Source: Bacillota bacterium (GTDB lineage Bacteria > Bacillota > Clostridia > Oscillospirales > Ruminococcaceae). From it: a stretch of DNA of 64,000 nucleotides. The stretch is taken from positions 124,001 to 188,000 of the forward strand of contig JAEWWT010000006.1 of NCBI GenBank assembly GCA_023396225.1. Direction: 5' to 3'. The notes below the pieces were generated by a model. That model was not told the DNA's origin. It did no database searches and worked only from the letters and a program-made list of their open reading frames with translations. A program made the position numbers and the translations under genes. This document shows, in pieces, positions 50,375 to 58,958 of the stretch (position 1 is the first letter of the stretch; every line of letters starts with the position of its first letter).

Positions 50375-50917
50375 TTACTTTGCGAAAGGAGCGCCCATTA
50401 GCTCGAGCAGTTCCTTTGCTTCCTCATCTGTGTTTGCAGTTGTGATAATGTTTATATCCATACCACGAATCTTATCGATCTTATCAAATTCGACTTCTGG
50501 GAATATAAGCTGCTCCTTGATACCTGTTGAGTAGTTTCCTCTTCCATCGAATGAGTTACCGTTGATGCCTCTAAAGTCACGTACACGTGGAAAAGCAACG
50601 TTGAAAAGTCTGTCGAGGAATTCGTACATCTTATCACTTCTAAGTGTTACCTTAACACCGATTGCCTGACCTTCACGGACTTTAAAGTTTGCAATTGACT
50701 TCTTTGCACGACATACTACAGGCTTCTGACCTGTGATAAGTGCAAGATCGCTCATGATTGCGTCAATTACCTTTGAATTTTCTTTTGCTTCTCCAGCGCC
50801 GACATTGATTACTACCTTGTCGAGCTTTGGAATCTGCATTACACTCTTGTAGCCAAACTTCTTCATTAAAGCAGGAGCTACTGTGCTGACATAGAGTTCT
50901 TTCATATTAGTTGCCAT
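50375..50917 (-). CDS. rplE: ribosomal protein L5
   Basis: 180 aa. QIPKLDKVVINVGAGEAKEN, RAKKSIANFKVREGQAIGVKVTLR and FPRVRDFRGI. Binds 5S rRNA and bridges to S13. 18 bp after rplX. Confidence 0.97.
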   Translation of the reverse strand: MATNMKELYVSTVAPALMKKFGYKSVMQIPKLDKVVINVGAGEAKENSKVIDAIMSDLALITGQKPVVCRAKKSIANFKVREGQAIGVKVTLRSDKMYEFLDRLFNVAFPRVRDFRGINGNSFDGRGNYSTGIKEQLIFPEVEFDKIDKIRGMDINIITTANTDEEAKELLELMGAPFAK

Positions 50918-50935
50918 ATCATATAACTCCTTTCT

Positions 50936-51262
50936 TTAAAATGTCTTGCCGCATTCAGCATTTTTACATACTCTTACCTTGCTGCCGTCTGCATTAATCT
51001 TGTGACCTACTCTTGTAGGCTTTCCGCAGTGTGGGCATACAACCTGAACCTTTGAAACGTACAGTGGAGCTTCGCACTTTACAATGCCGCCCTGCTGTCC
51101 CATCTGGCGAGGTTTAACATGCTTAGTAACATAGTTGATGCCTTCAACTATTACTTTGCCTTCCTTTGGTGAAACCTCAAGAACCTTACCCTGCTTGCCC
51201 TTATCCTTACCTGAAAGGATACTAACGGTGTCGCCTGTTTTTACATGTAGTTTTATATTCAT
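50936..51262 (-). CDS. rplX: ribosomal protein L24
   Basis: 108 aa. A KOW motif (GDTVSILSGKDKGKQGKVLEV) and a C-terminal Cys-containing tail (CPHCGKPTRVGHK...CKNAECGKTF) that could bind zinc. Assembly initiator of the 50S. ATG 51262 has AAAGGAGGTG upstream. Confidence 0.96.
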   Translation of the reverse strand: MNIKLHVKTGDTVSILSGKDKGKQGKVLEVSPKEGKVIVEGINYVTKHVKPRQMGQQGGIVKCEAPLYVSKVQVVCPHCGKPTRVGHKINADGSKVRVCKNAECGKTF

Positions 51263-51277
51263 TTGCGGCACCTCCTT

Positions 51278-51646
51278 TTAAAGTACTTCAGGAGCAAGAG
51301 AAAGAATCTTTAAATAATCCTTATCTCTGAGCTCTCTAGCCACTGGTCCAAAAATACGTGTTCCTCTTGGGTTCTTATCTTCCTTGACAATAACTGCTGC
51401 GTTTTCATCAAATCTGATATATGTTCCGTCCTCACGGCGAACACCCTTAGCTGAACGTACTATTACTGCCTTTACTACGTCACCCTTTTTAACAACGCCG
51501 CCTGGTGTTGCTTTTTTAACGGAAGCAACAACTACGTCTCCGATATTTGCATATCTTCTGCGTGTTCCACCAAGTACTCTGATACACATAAGCTCCTTGG
51601 CACCTGTATTGTCAGCGACTTTTAAATAAGTCTGCATCTGTATCAC
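51278..51646 (-). CDS. rplN: ribosomal protein L14
   Basis: 122 aa. MIQMQTYLKVADNTGAKELMCIRVLGG and RIFGPVARELRDKDYLKILSLAPEVL. The start is GTG at 51646, with GGAAGGAG 9 nt upstream; it matches the conserved MIQ start. The longest gap of the spc part (145 bp) precedes it, so it may be re-initiated or separately controlled there. Confidence 0.95.
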   Translation of the reverse strand: MIQMQTYLKVADNTGAKELMCIRVLGGTRRRYANIGDVVVASVKKATPGGVVKKGDVVKAVIVRSAKGVRREDGTYIRFDENAAVIVKEDKNPRGTRIFGPVARELRDKDYLKILSLAPEVL

Positions 51647-51791
51647 AGCGCATTACTCCTTCCCGACTGAAGTCACAGGTCAGAGGTCACAGCGACCTCC
51701 AACTTTATGCTTCTTAAACTTTATTATTGCCGCTATGCCTTAACAACGCACCCGTGCGTCTCATGCATTTGCGCGGTTACTTTTTGCTGAA
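51647..51791 (-). other. 145-bp gap between rpsQ and rplN
   Basis: No open frame. Contains AGGTC/GACCT and GCACccGTGC dyads and a purine-rich tract. It is unusually long for this operon, in which most gaps are under 60 bp. No terminator or promoter consensus seen. Confidence 0.4.
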
Positions 51792-52049
51792 TTACTTAGC
51801 CTTCTCGATAACCTCAACAAGACGCCATCTCTTATCCTTTGAAAGCGGACGTGTCTCCATGATTTCAACGCGGTCACCGATGTTGCATGTGTTGTTTTCA
51901 TCATGAGCCTTAAGCTTGATAGTTCTCTTGATAATCTTCTTGTAAAGCGGATGTCTTACGTTGTCTTCGATTGCAACAACGATAGTCTTATCCATTTTAT
52001 TAGAAACTACCTTGCCGATTCTTGATTTTCTAAGATTTCTTTCAGCCAT
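51792..52049 (-). CDS. rpsQ: ribosomal protein S17
   Basis: 85 aa OB-fold protein. RIGKVVSNKMDKTIVVAIEDNVRHPLYKK and ETRPLSKDKRWRLVEVIEKAK. 19 bp after rpmC. Confidence 0.97.
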   Translation of the reverse strand: MAERNLRKSRIGKVVSNKMDKTIVVAIEDNVRHPLYKKIIKRTIKLKAHDENNTCNIGDRVEIMETRPLSKDKRWRLVEVIEKAK

Positions 52050-52068
52050 TTTTATGACCTCCCTTCAC

Positions 52069-52266
52069 TTACTGCTGAGCTTCGGAACGCTCACGCATAA
52101 CAGTCTTGATGCGGGCAATATCCTTTTTAACCGCCTTTAAACGTGTAGGGTTATCAAGCTGATTCACAGCGAGCTGAAAACGAAGAGCAAACAACTCTTT
52201 CTTTAAATCAGTAAGCTTTGTGTTCAGCTCAAGGCTGGTCATATCTCTTACTTCTGGAGCCTTCAT
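52069..52266 (-). CDS. rpmC: ribosomal protein L29
   Basis: 65 aa, two helices: MKAPEVRDMTSLELNTKLTDLKKELFALRFQ and DIARIKTVMRER. At the peptide exit next to L23. Overlaps rplP by 1 bp. Confidence 0.96.
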   Translation of the reverse strand: MKAPEVRDMTSLELNTKLTDLKKELFALRFQLAVNQLDNPTRLKAVKKDIARIKTVMRERSEAQQ

Positions 52267-52691
52267 TATTTGCTCGCCTCCTCTTCTTCACGTTTTACGA
52301 ACTTACACTGGATTGGAAGCTTGTGCATAGCAAGACGCATAGCTTCTCTTGCGATTTCCTCTGAAACACCGGCAATTTCAAACATTACTCTGCCTGGCTT
52401 TACTACAGCTACCCAGAACTCAGGAGCACCCTTACCGGAACCCATTCGAACTTCGGCAGGCTTCTTTGTTACTGGCTTATCTGGGAATATCTTTATCCAT
52501 ACCTGACCGCCACGCTTGATGTAACGAGTCATTGCGATACGAGCTGATTCTATCTGGTTGGAAGTAATCCATGCTGGCTCAAGTGCCTGAAGGCCAAACT
52601 CACCATTGGAAACCTTGTTACCTCTGAGTGCCTTACCAGTCATTCTTCCTCTATGGACTCTTCTGTATTTAACTCTTTTTGGAAGCAGCAT
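52266..52691 (-). CDS. rplP: ribosomal protein L16
   Basis: 141 aa. MLLPKRVKYRRVHRGRMTGKALRGN, RGGQVWIKIFPDKPVTKKPAEVRMGSGKG. Positions A-site tRNA. Overlaps both neighbours by 1 bp, so tightly coupled. Confidence 0.97.
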   Translation of the reverse strand: MLLPKRVKYRRVHRGRMTGKALRGNKVSNGEFGLQALEPAWITSNQIESARIAMTRYIKRGGQVWIKIFPDKPVTKKPAEVRMGSGKGAPEFWVAVVKPGRVMFEIAGVSEEIAREAMRLAMHKLPIQCKFVKREEEEASK

Positions 52692-53479
52692 TAGTTGTTA
52701 CCTCCTTCTCTTCTATCAGTGCGAGGTCTGAAACCGCCTTCACGACGCTGGCCGTAATTATTATTGTTTCTTCTGTCATCACGAGCCTTTGGCTGACGTG
52801 GCTTTCTTTCAGGCTTTTCCATTGCTCTTGCCTTAGCTGCAGCTACATCACCCTTGAGGATTTCTCCCTTATAGATCCATACCTTAACGCCGATGCGTCC
52901 GTATGTTGTTGCTGCTTCTGCTGTTCCGTAATCAATATCTGCACGGATTGTCTGAAGTGGAATAGTACCTTCATGATAGCTTTCAGCTCTTGCAATTTCA
53001 GCTCCGCCGAGACGTCCTGAAACTCTTGTCTTGATACCTCTTGCGCCAAGCTTCATTGCTCTGCCGATTGACTGCTTCATTGCTCTTCTGAAAGAAACTC
53101 TGTTTTCGAGCTGTGAAGCAATGCTTTCAGCTACAAGCTGTGCATCGAGATCAGGTGCCTTAACTTCAACTATATTGATGTTTACTGACTTTTTGATCAT
53201 CTTTTCAACAGCTAAACGAATCTTTTCTATATTTTCTCCGCCTCTGCCTATTACAATACCAGGCTTTGCGCAGTGAACGTGAATTCTTACTTTGTCTGCA
53301 AATCTTTCGATTTCGATACGAGGAACTCCTGCTGCATTTAAGTTCTTCTTAATGTAGTTACGAACGTTGTAGTCCTCAACCAAAGTATCGCCGAAAGCTG
53401 CTTTGTTTGCAAACCAGCGGGAATCCCAATCTTTGATTACACCGACACGAAGTCCGTGTGGATTTACTTTCTGTCCCAT
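52691..53479 (-). CDS. rpsC: ribosomal protein S3
   Basis: 262 aa. KH domain (IVIGRGGENIEKIRLAVEK) and C-terminal S3 domain (GRLGGAEIARAESYHEGTIPLQTIRADIDYG). An Arg/Asn/Gly-rich tail of about 35 residues (RDDRRNNNNYGQRREGG) extends beyond the usual end and is probably disordered and RNA-binding. 20 bp after rplV. Confidence 0.97.
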   Translation of the reverse strand: MGQKVNPHGLRVGVIKDWDSRWFANKAAFGDTLVEDYNVRNYIKKNLNAAGVPRIEIERFADKVRIHVHCAKPGIVIGRGGENIEKIRLAVEKMIKKSVNINIVEVKAPDLDAQLVAESIASQLENRVSFRRAMKQSIGRAMKLGARGIKTRVSGRLGGAEIARAESYHEGTIPLQTIRADIDYGTAEAATTYGRIGVKVWIYKGEILKGDVAAAKARAMEKPERKPRQPKARDDRRNNNNYGQRREGGFRPRTDRREGGNN

Positions 53480-53499
53480 AGTTTACCTCCTCTTTCGAC

Positions 53500-53835
53500 T
53501 TATTCTTTTTCCTTAACTGCGAGAGTAACATGTGATGTTCTCTTGAGTATACGGAATGCTCTGCCCTGTGCTCTAGGCATAATTCTCTTCATTATTGGAC
53601 CCGGGCAAACAAAACACTCTGATACAAAAAGGTTGTCCTTATCCATACCAAAATTGTGTTCAGCGTTTGCAATCGCGGACTTCAGAAGCTTCTCCAGGTA
53701 TTCACAGGCAGATTTAGGTGTATGCTTTAAAATCGCCATAGCAGTCTCAACGTCTTTTCCTCTAATGAGGTCGAGAACGATCTGAACCTTTCTTGGTGCT
53801 ATGCGAGCATTTTTAAGATATGCTCTTGCTTCCAT
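53500..53835 (-). CDS. rplV: ribosomal protein L22
   Basis: 111 aa. ARAYLKNARIAPRKVQIVLDLIRGK and RIMPRAQGRAFRILKRTSHVTLAV, the hairpin loop of the exit tunnel. 20 bp after rpsS. Confidence 0.97.
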   Translation of the reverse strand: MEARAYLKNARIAPRKVQIVLDLIRGKDVETAMAILKHTPKSACEYLEKLLKSAIANAEHNFGMDKDNLFVSECFVCPGPIMKRIMPRAQGRAFRILKRTSHVTLAVKEKE

Positions 53836-53855
53836 CTTAAATTCTCCTCTCTACC

Positions 53856-54140
53856 TTATTTCTTACCGTTATTGGATACTTTTGAACCTGCGTGGCCCTT
53901 AAATGTTCTTGTCGGCGCAAATTCACCGAGCTTGTGTCCTACCATATCCTCTGTTACATATACAGGGACATGCTTTCTGCCGTCATGAACAGCAAATGTA
54001 TGACCTACGAAATCAGGAAATATTGTTGAAGATCTGCTCCATGTCTTGAGGACCTTCTTTTCGCCTGCTTCGTTCATAGCTTCTACTCTCTTTAAAAGGA
54101 CTTCCTGTATATAAGGGCCCTTCTTAATGCTTCTGCTCAT
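53856..54140 (-). CDS. rpsS: ribosomal protein S19
   Basis: 94 aa. MSRSIKKGPYIQEVLLKRVEAMN, TWSRSSTIFPDFVGHTFAVHDGRKHVPVYVTEDMVGHKLGEF in order. Forms a head complex with S13. Preceded by a 164-bp gap after rplB. Confidence 0.97.
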   Translation of the reverse strand: MSRSIKKGPYIQEVLLKRVEAMNEAGEKKVLKTWSRSSTIFPDFVGHTFAVHDGRKHVPVYVTEDMVGHKLGEFAPTRTFKGHAGSKVSNNGKK

Positions 54141-54304
54141 TGGTTTTCCTCCCCTCCTGATCAGTCAGAGGCAAGATGGAAGGGAACTGATCCCTTTCAT
54201 TCCTCTTTACGATTCCTATGAGTAAATTCAAATAAATTTGAATTGTAAGTTTTGCTTTTCAGACTGCCGTCTGAAATTCTGCTAACCTCAAAATCTTGAA
54301 AAGA
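54141..54304 (-). other. 164-bp structured gap between rplB and rpsS
   Basis: No gene. Contains several dyads: AATTCAAA/TTTGAATT (54225-54244), TCAGAC/GTCTGA (54259-54274) and a GATCAGT/ACTGATC pair further toward rpsS. Too weak in T runs to call a terminator; could be an RNA-processing or regulatory site. Confidence 0.4.
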
Positions 54305-55138
54305 TTATTTACCGTTTCTTCTCTTAACAATGAACTTGTCAGTACGGTTATGCTGCTTTCTTGTCTTGTAACCGAGTGCTGGCTTGCCCCAAGGTGTAAC
54401 AGGTCCCGGACGTCCGACTGGTGATTTACCTTCACCGCCTCCGTGTGGGTGATCGCAAGGGTTCATTACAGAACCACGAACTGTTGGTCTGATACCAAGG
54501 TGACGTGTCTTACCAGCCTTACCGAGGCTTACGTTTTCATGGTCAATGTTTGAAACCTGACCGATTGAAGCCTTACAGTTGATTGCGATTTTTCTCATTT
54601 CACCTGAAGGAAGTCTTACGAGTGCGTAAGTTTCTTCTTTACCCATGAGCTGAGCCATGTTTCCTGCTGAACGAACGAGCTGTGCGCCCTTGCCAGGATA
54701 AAGCTCAATGTTGTGGATAAATGTACCTACTGGGATGTTTGCAAGCTCAAGTGAGTTACCTGGCTTGATATCAGCATCTGCACCGGCACGAACTACGTCG
54801 CCTACTGCAAGACCGTTTGGAGCGATGATGTATCTCTTCTCGCCGTCTTCATACTGAACGAGAGCGATAAATGCGCTTCTGTTTGGATCATATTCAAGAG
54901 TGAGAACTGTTGCATTCATGCCAACCTTATCTCTCTTAAAATCAATGATTCTATATTTTCTTCTGTTTCCGCCGCCTCTGTGGCGAACAGTGATTCTACC
55001 GTAGCTGTTTCTGCCGGCATTTTTCTTAATAGGTGCAAGCAGGCTCTTTTCAGGAGCTACCTTTGACAGTCCGCTGTAGTCAGTAACAGTCATCTGACGT
55101 CTTGAAGCTGTCGTAGGCTTATAAGCCTTTATAGCCAT
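54305..55138 (-). CDS. rplB: ribosomal protein L2
   Basis: 277 aa. AIKAYKPTTASRRQMTVTDYS, RNSYGRITVRHRGGGNRRKYRIID and the peptidyl-transferase-centre loop NPCDHPHGGGEG near residue 220. ATG 55138 follows AAAGGAGA; the ATG at 55147 abuts it. 135 bp after rplW. Confidence 0.97.
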   Translation of the reverse strand: MAIKAYKPTTASRRQMTVTDYSGLSKVAPEKSLLAPIKKNAGRNSYGRITVRHRGGGNRRKYRIIDFKRDKVGMNATVLTLEYDPNRSAFIALVQYEDGEKRYIIAPNGLAVGDVVRAGADADIKPGNSLELANIPVGTFIHNIELYPGKGAQLVRSAGNMAQLMGKEETYALVRLPSGEMRKIAINCKASIGQVSNIDHENVSLGKAGKTRHLGIRPTVRGSVMNPCDHPHGGGEGKSPVGRPGPVTPWGKPALGYKTRKQHNRTDKFIVKRRNGK

Positions 55139-55273
55139 GTGATTCATCTCCTTTTAACTTTGTGCCCGTCTGGGCTTTGATGTTTTGCGGAAATCTCTTT
55201 CCATACTTACTCCCGTAATACAATGGCATATCATGCGACTGTATATCGGTAAAGGAGTAAATGCCCTAAGGCA

Positions 55274-55564
55274 TTACATCATGCCATCGAAGAATTCGAT
55301 AGTCTTTGAACCTTCTGAAAGGGTGATTATTGCCTTCTTCCAGTCAGGTTTGTATCCGCTGGTTGCTCCCATTCTCTTTGAACGGCCGCGAACGTGCATT
55401 GTGTTTACCTTTGCAACCTTAACTCCGAAAAGTTCTTCAGCTGCCTTAGCAATTTCGATCTTGTTAGCGCATTTAGCTACCTTAAAGGTGTACTTACTGC
55501 CCTGGAGACCTTCCATGCTCTTTTCAGTAATGATAGGCTTTAAAATGATATCCTGTGCCAGCAT
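55274..55564 (-). CDS. rplW: ribosomal protein L23
   Basis: 96 aa. DIILKPIITEKSMEGLQGSKYTFKVAKCANKIEIAKA and VNTMHVRGRSKRMGATSGYKPDWKKAIITL. Docking site for trigger factor and SRP. Overlaps rplD by 1 bp. Confidence 0.97.
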   Translation of the reverse strand: MLAQDIILKPIITEKSMEGLQGSKYTFKVAKCANKIEIAKAAEELFGVKVAKVNTMHVRGRSKRMGATSGYKPDWKKAIITLSEGSKTIEFFDGMM

Positions 55565-56190
55565 TATGCGTACACCTCCTCGATTTTAGCTACTGCATCC
55601 TTAACAACGATGAACTTGTCATAGTTGAGAATATCGTATACATTAATTGTGTTAACAAGTGCAGTCTTTATGCCAGGGATGTTTGCTGCGCTCTTGATAA
55701 CCATGCTGTTAGCTTCAGGCATTACGATGAGAGCCTTCTTGCCCTCTATGGATACAGCCTTGAGCATATTTACGATTGTCTTTGTCTTAAATTCATCGAG
55801 CTTGATTGTATCAAGTACAATCATGTTGTTGTCGAGAACCTTTGTGGACAAAGCAGATTTCATAGCAAGTCTTTTAAGCTTCTTATTTACTGTGAAACGG
55901 TAGCTTCTTGGCTTAGGACCGAGAGCGATACCGCCGTGTCTCCACTGTGGGGAACGGATTGAGCCCTGTCTTGCGTGACCTGTGCCCTTCTGTCTCCAAG
56001 GCTTTCTGCCTCCGCCTCTTACCTCTGTACGGGTAAGTGTGGACTGTGTTCCCTGTCTCTGATTAGCGAGATAGTTCACAACCATTGTGTGCATTGCAGC
56101 CTCATTTGGAGTAATACCGAAAATAGCATCTGACAGCTCAATGTTGGAAACCTCTTTACCTGTCATATCCAGAACTTTAATACTAGGCAT
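55564..56190 (-). CDS. rplD: ribosomal protein L4
   Basis: 208 aa. The tunnel loop RGGGRKPWRQKGTGHARQGSIRSPQWRHGGIALGPKPRSY spans residues ~45-85. In E. coli L4 represses the S10 operon; whether it binds the leader here is untested. 18 bp after rplC. Confidence 0.97.
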   Translation of the reverse strand: MPSIKVLDMTGKEVSNIELSDAIFGITPNEAAMHTMVVNYLANQRQGTQSTLTRTEVRGGGRKPWRQKGTGHARQGSIRSPQWRHGGIALGPKPRSYRFTVNKKLKRLAMKSALSTKVLDNNMIVLDTIKLDEFKTKTIVNMLKAVSIEGKKALIVMPEANSMVIKSAANIPGIKTALVNTINVYDILNYDKFIVVKDAVAKIEEVYA

Positions 56191-56208
56191 TTCTGCTTCC
56201 TCCTTCCA

Positions 56209-56844
56209 TTAAGCCTTCTTAACGCAGTCAACGATTGTTACTATTCCGTTCTTTGGTCCCGGAACAGCACCCCTGATTGCGATAAGATTGTTTTCTGCAT
56301 CTATCTTGACGATTTCAAGATTCTGAACAGTCGTCTTTTCAGCACCCATGTGTCCTGGAAGAGCCTTGCCCTTGAAGATACGTGAAGGTGATGAACATGC
56401 ACCCATTGAACCGGCATGTCTGTGAACAGGTCCGGTACCGTGAGTTTCCTTAAGTCTTGAGTTGTTGTTTCTCTTGATTGTACCCTGGAATCCCTTACCC
56501 TTTGAAGTTCCGCTTACATCAATGATGTCGCCAACTTCAAATGTATCAGCCTTTACGATGTCGCCAACGTTTACTGCGTCTGCATTTTCAAGTCTGAATT
56601 CCTTGAGTGTTCTCTTGAGTGCAACTTCAGCTTTTGCAAAATGGCCCTTTGCAGGCTTGTTTGCAAGCTTTTCACGAAGATCGCCGAATCCGAACTGTAC
56701 TGCGCTGTAGCCGTCATTTTCAACAGTTTTCTTCTGAACTACAACACATGGGCCAGCTTCAACGACTGTTACAGGAATTACTTTTCCTGCTTCATCGAAA
56801 ATCTGTGTCATACCGACTTTCTTACCGATGATTGCCTTTGTCAT
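56209..56844 (-). CDS. rplC: ribosomal protein L3
   Basis: 211 aa. AIIGKKVGMTQIFDEAGKVIPVTVVEAGPC and the central GTSKGKGFQGTIKRNNNSRLKETHGTG...HRHAGSMGACSSPSRIFKGKALPGHMG. 71 bp after rpsJ. Confidence 0.97.
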   Translation of the reverse strand: MTKAIIGKKVGMTQIFDEAGKVIPVTVVEAGPCVVVQKKTVENDGYSAVQFGFGDLREKLANKPAKGHFAKAEVALKRTLKEFRLENADAVNVGDIVKADTFEVGDIIDVSGTSKGKGFQGTIKRNNNSRLKETHGTGPVHRHAGSMGACSSPSRIFKGKALPGHMGAEKTTVQNLEIVKIDAENNLIAIRGAVPGPKNGIVTIVDCVKKA

Positions 56845-56915
56845 ATTTTTTCCTCCTTTGGTTATTGGTTGCGTTTCCGCAACATGACCTGCAGTCGACT
56901 AATCTTTCGGAAATC

Positions 56916-57230
56916 TTACTTAATTTCCATTACGATGTCAACGCCTGCAGGAAGTTCAAGACCCTGCAATGCTTCAGTAGTCTTTGCAGTTGGTCTGATA
57001 ACGTCGATAAGTCTCTTATGAGTTCTCATTTCAAACTGCTCACGGCTATCCTTGTACTTATGAACAGCACGGAGAATTGTAACAATTTCCTTATCTGTCG
57101 GAAGTGGGATAGGTCCTGATACTCTGGCACCGCTGCGCTTTGCTGCTTCAACAATCTTTACAGCTGCTGAATCAACTACAGCATGGTCGAAACCTTTGAT
57201 TTTGATTCTGATTTTTTCATTGACTGCCAC
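56916..57230 (-). CDS. rpsJ: ribosomal protein S10
   Basis: 104 aa, first gene of the supercluster. KIRIKIKGFDHAVVDSAAVKIVEAAKRSGARVSGPIPLPT and KRLIDVIRPTAKTTEALQ. The start is GTG at 57230 (GTGGCAGTC on the minus strand), with AGGAGGCGA upstream. Confidence 0.97.
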   Translation of the reverse strand: MAVNEKIRIKIKGFDHAVVDSAAVKIVEAAKRSGARVSGPIPLPTDKEIVTILRAVHKYKDSREQFEMRTHKRLIDVIRPTAKTTEALQGLELPAGVDIVMEIK

Positions 57231-57317
57231 TTAAAATCGCCTCCTATTGTGTTTTTTGTTTTGGGGACGAGTTTGCAAAAGTTATTACACGCTGCCGTGT
57301 GTATCGCATGCCATTTA

Positions 57318-57353
57318 TAAGAAAAGCCTTAAAAACACTAAGTTTTCAAGGCT
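57318..57353 (-). terminator. attenuator-like hairpin in the S10 leader
   Basis: On the minus strand AGCCTTGAAAAC (57342-57353) pairs with GTTTTTAAGGCT (57325-57336, one G-U), followed by TTTCTT. A 12-bp stem plus T-rich run inside an essential operon leader suggests controlled termination. Confidence 0.65.
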
Positions 57354-57358
57354 GGCTA

Positions 57359-57364
57359 ATTATA
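57359..57364 (-). promoter_or_regulatory. possible second S10 promoter (extended -10)
   Basis: TATAAT on the minus strand preceded by TGT (TGnTATAAT), with no good -35. A transcript from here would start with the hairpin at 57353. Confidence 0.35.
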
Positions 57365-57539
57365 ACACACAAAACTTACCTGCCGGCATATGTATTCCAT
57401 TGCCAACGGTTTAAGCACAAACAGTGTTCACTATTACAGCCGCCCGGTTTTAAAATCGGACATACTCCACGAAAATTACCGGACATACCGTCCGCAACCT
57501 TTCGCTTCAACGCATATCAATTGCAGTCACGCAAGATAT

Positions 57540-57568
57540 ATTTTAACACACATAATGCCTGTTTTCAA
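57540..57568 (-). promoter_or_regulatory. main promoter of the S10 supercluster
   Basis: On the minus strand TTGAAA (57563-57568), a 17-bp spacer and TAAAAT (57540-57545). The upstream flank is A/T-tract rich (a run of T and A near 57570-57590), as expected for an UP element. Confidence 0.75.
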
Positions 57569-57708
57569 GGTTTTTTTAAAATTTTATCATTTTCAGGCAT
57601 AGAATTATTTGTAATTTCAAACCCAATTTTTATGCATTTTGTACAAACGGCAAAATAACACTTTATTTAATAGTATATTGAGCCTTTTTCATCACATAAT
57701 AATATGTT

Positions 57709-58386
57709 TTATTGATTTTCAAACGGATTCTCAATTGAAGTAATTTGGTTAACATCCCTGAATTCAAGGCGGGTACATGTTCTTACTTCTTCTCCGTTTT
57801 CTAAAGACACATTGTCCTGAACCATGTTACTAAAATTCCCAAACCAATCATAATTAAACGTTGTCTTGATAGATTGAATATCAGCGCCTGTGCTTTTATT
57901 TACTTTCTTTGCATTGTAGCTATAAATATACGTTTCCATTCCGTTAGCATATGGAATAGAATTGCTTTCCGCAATAAACCCGTTCATGTAGAAAACGACG
58001 TTTCCTGTAGCAAACATATGCCTTGAAGTTTTAGTATAAGCAGGGAAATTGACCGAATCGTTCATTTTCTGCGCTGTATCCTCGCCGTAATCCTTAACCC
58101 ATGTATCCGTTCCGTTGCTGTAGGTGATTTTCTCCTGACCATCGGCGTTAAACTGATGATAAAGATAAACCATCTTATCTCCGTCAAAGGTATATCTGAA
58201 ACTCTGGACAGGAGAGTCTGTCTCCTCGTTTGTAAAAACAACCTCTGCACTGTCATATGCTCCGACTTCGGCAATGGTTTTCTCAACCTTATCCACACCT
58301 GCAAGGTTCTGCTTTTTAAGCGAACAGCCTGTCAGAACAACAAGCGCTGATACTATTATAAATGTAACTAGAATTGCTTTCTTCAT
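57709..58386 (-). CDS. lipoprotein of unknown function
   Basis: 225 aa. Signal peptide with lipobox LTGC near residue 20. The mature part is beta-rich (AEVVFTNEETDSPVQSFRYTFDGDKMVYLYHQF, TDTWVKDYGED), reminiscent of LolA-like or outer-surface sensors, but not identified. ATG 58386 is chosen; AGAAAGG abuts the earlier ATG at 58398. It is downstream of a DUF3592-like gene in the same direction. Confidence 0.75.
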   Translation of the reverse strand: MKKAILVTFIIVSALVVLTGCSLKKQNLAGVDKVEKTIAEVGAYDSAEVVFTNEETDSPVQSFRYTFDGDKMVYLYHQFNADGQEKITYSNGTDTWVKDYGEDTAQKMNDSVNFPAYTKTSRHMFATGNVVFYMNGFIAESNSIPYANGMETYIYSYNAKKVNKSTGADIQSIKTTFNYDWFGNFSNMVQDNVSLENGEEVRTCTRLEFRDVNQITSIENPFENQ

Positions 58387-58488
58387 TTTAATGACCATGC
58401 CTTTCTGAGTTTTTACTAAGCTAGAGTTATAATAAAGGTCTGCTTGAGTGTATTACCACTGGCAGACCTTAGAAAATGTGTCTTAGAA

Positions 58489-58917
58489 TTATCTTTCTTG
58501 CTTAACTGCATTTTTCTTTTGTTTATTATATTCAATCCAGAAAGTAAGCATTGGAACAAGCAAAACTATTGAACCCATACCAAATGCATAAGAAACCATA
58601 AACAATGATGATCCGCCTTTAACGGCATTTGCGTCCACATACAGTTTACCATCAGCCATACAAGCCGTAAGCTGTTGACCAACTGAATACGTGTATAACT
58701 CTGTAACCCCGTTAAGTTTATACTGCTTGCCTTTATAGTCTACTATTAATTCGGTGTGTGATATCTTTCCATATGTCTGCTCCCCGGAAATAACTCTTAC
58801 CTGAACCTCCTGGTATGCATAATGAGTTTTCTCCAATATAATTCTCGTGCCAACGCAGATTAAAACTGCAAATGCAAACAAAAAAGTAAAAATAATTGCA
58901 AATTTCTTCTTGTTCAT
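58489..58917 (-). CDS. DUF3592-like membrane protein
   Basis: 142 aa. A helix at residues ~5-27, an extracytoplasmic beta domain (VQVRVISGEQTYGKISHTELIVDYKGKQYKLNG, YSVGQQLTACMADGKLYVD) with the DUF3592 pattern, a second helix near 108-128 and a Lys-rich tail. CAGGAAG precedes ATG 58917. Function unknown. Confidence 0.68.
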   Translation of the reverse strand: MNKKKFAIIFTFLFAFAVLICVGTRIILEKTHYAYQEVQVRVISGEQTYGKISHTELIVDYKGKQYKLNGVTELYTYSVGQQLTACMADGKLYVDANAVKGGSSLFMVSYAFGMGSIVLLVPMLTFWIEYNKQKKNAVKQER

Positions 58918-58958
58918 AACGTTACTTCCTGAAAAGCAATTGTATTTAATGAGAACTA

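Larger units (their letters stand above)
57231..57533 (-). promoter_or_regulatory. ~300-nt leader of the S10 supercluster
   Basis: From the promoter at 57540-57568 the transcript runs about 300 nt before rpsJ. It includes GC-containing hairpin segments around 57430-57510, the terminator-like stem at 57318-57353, and a small hairpin TACAC/GTGTA near 57283-57300. It holds no convincing open frame. It covers most of the 478-bp gap between rpsJ and the lipoprotein; the rest is AT-rich. Confidence 0.6.
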
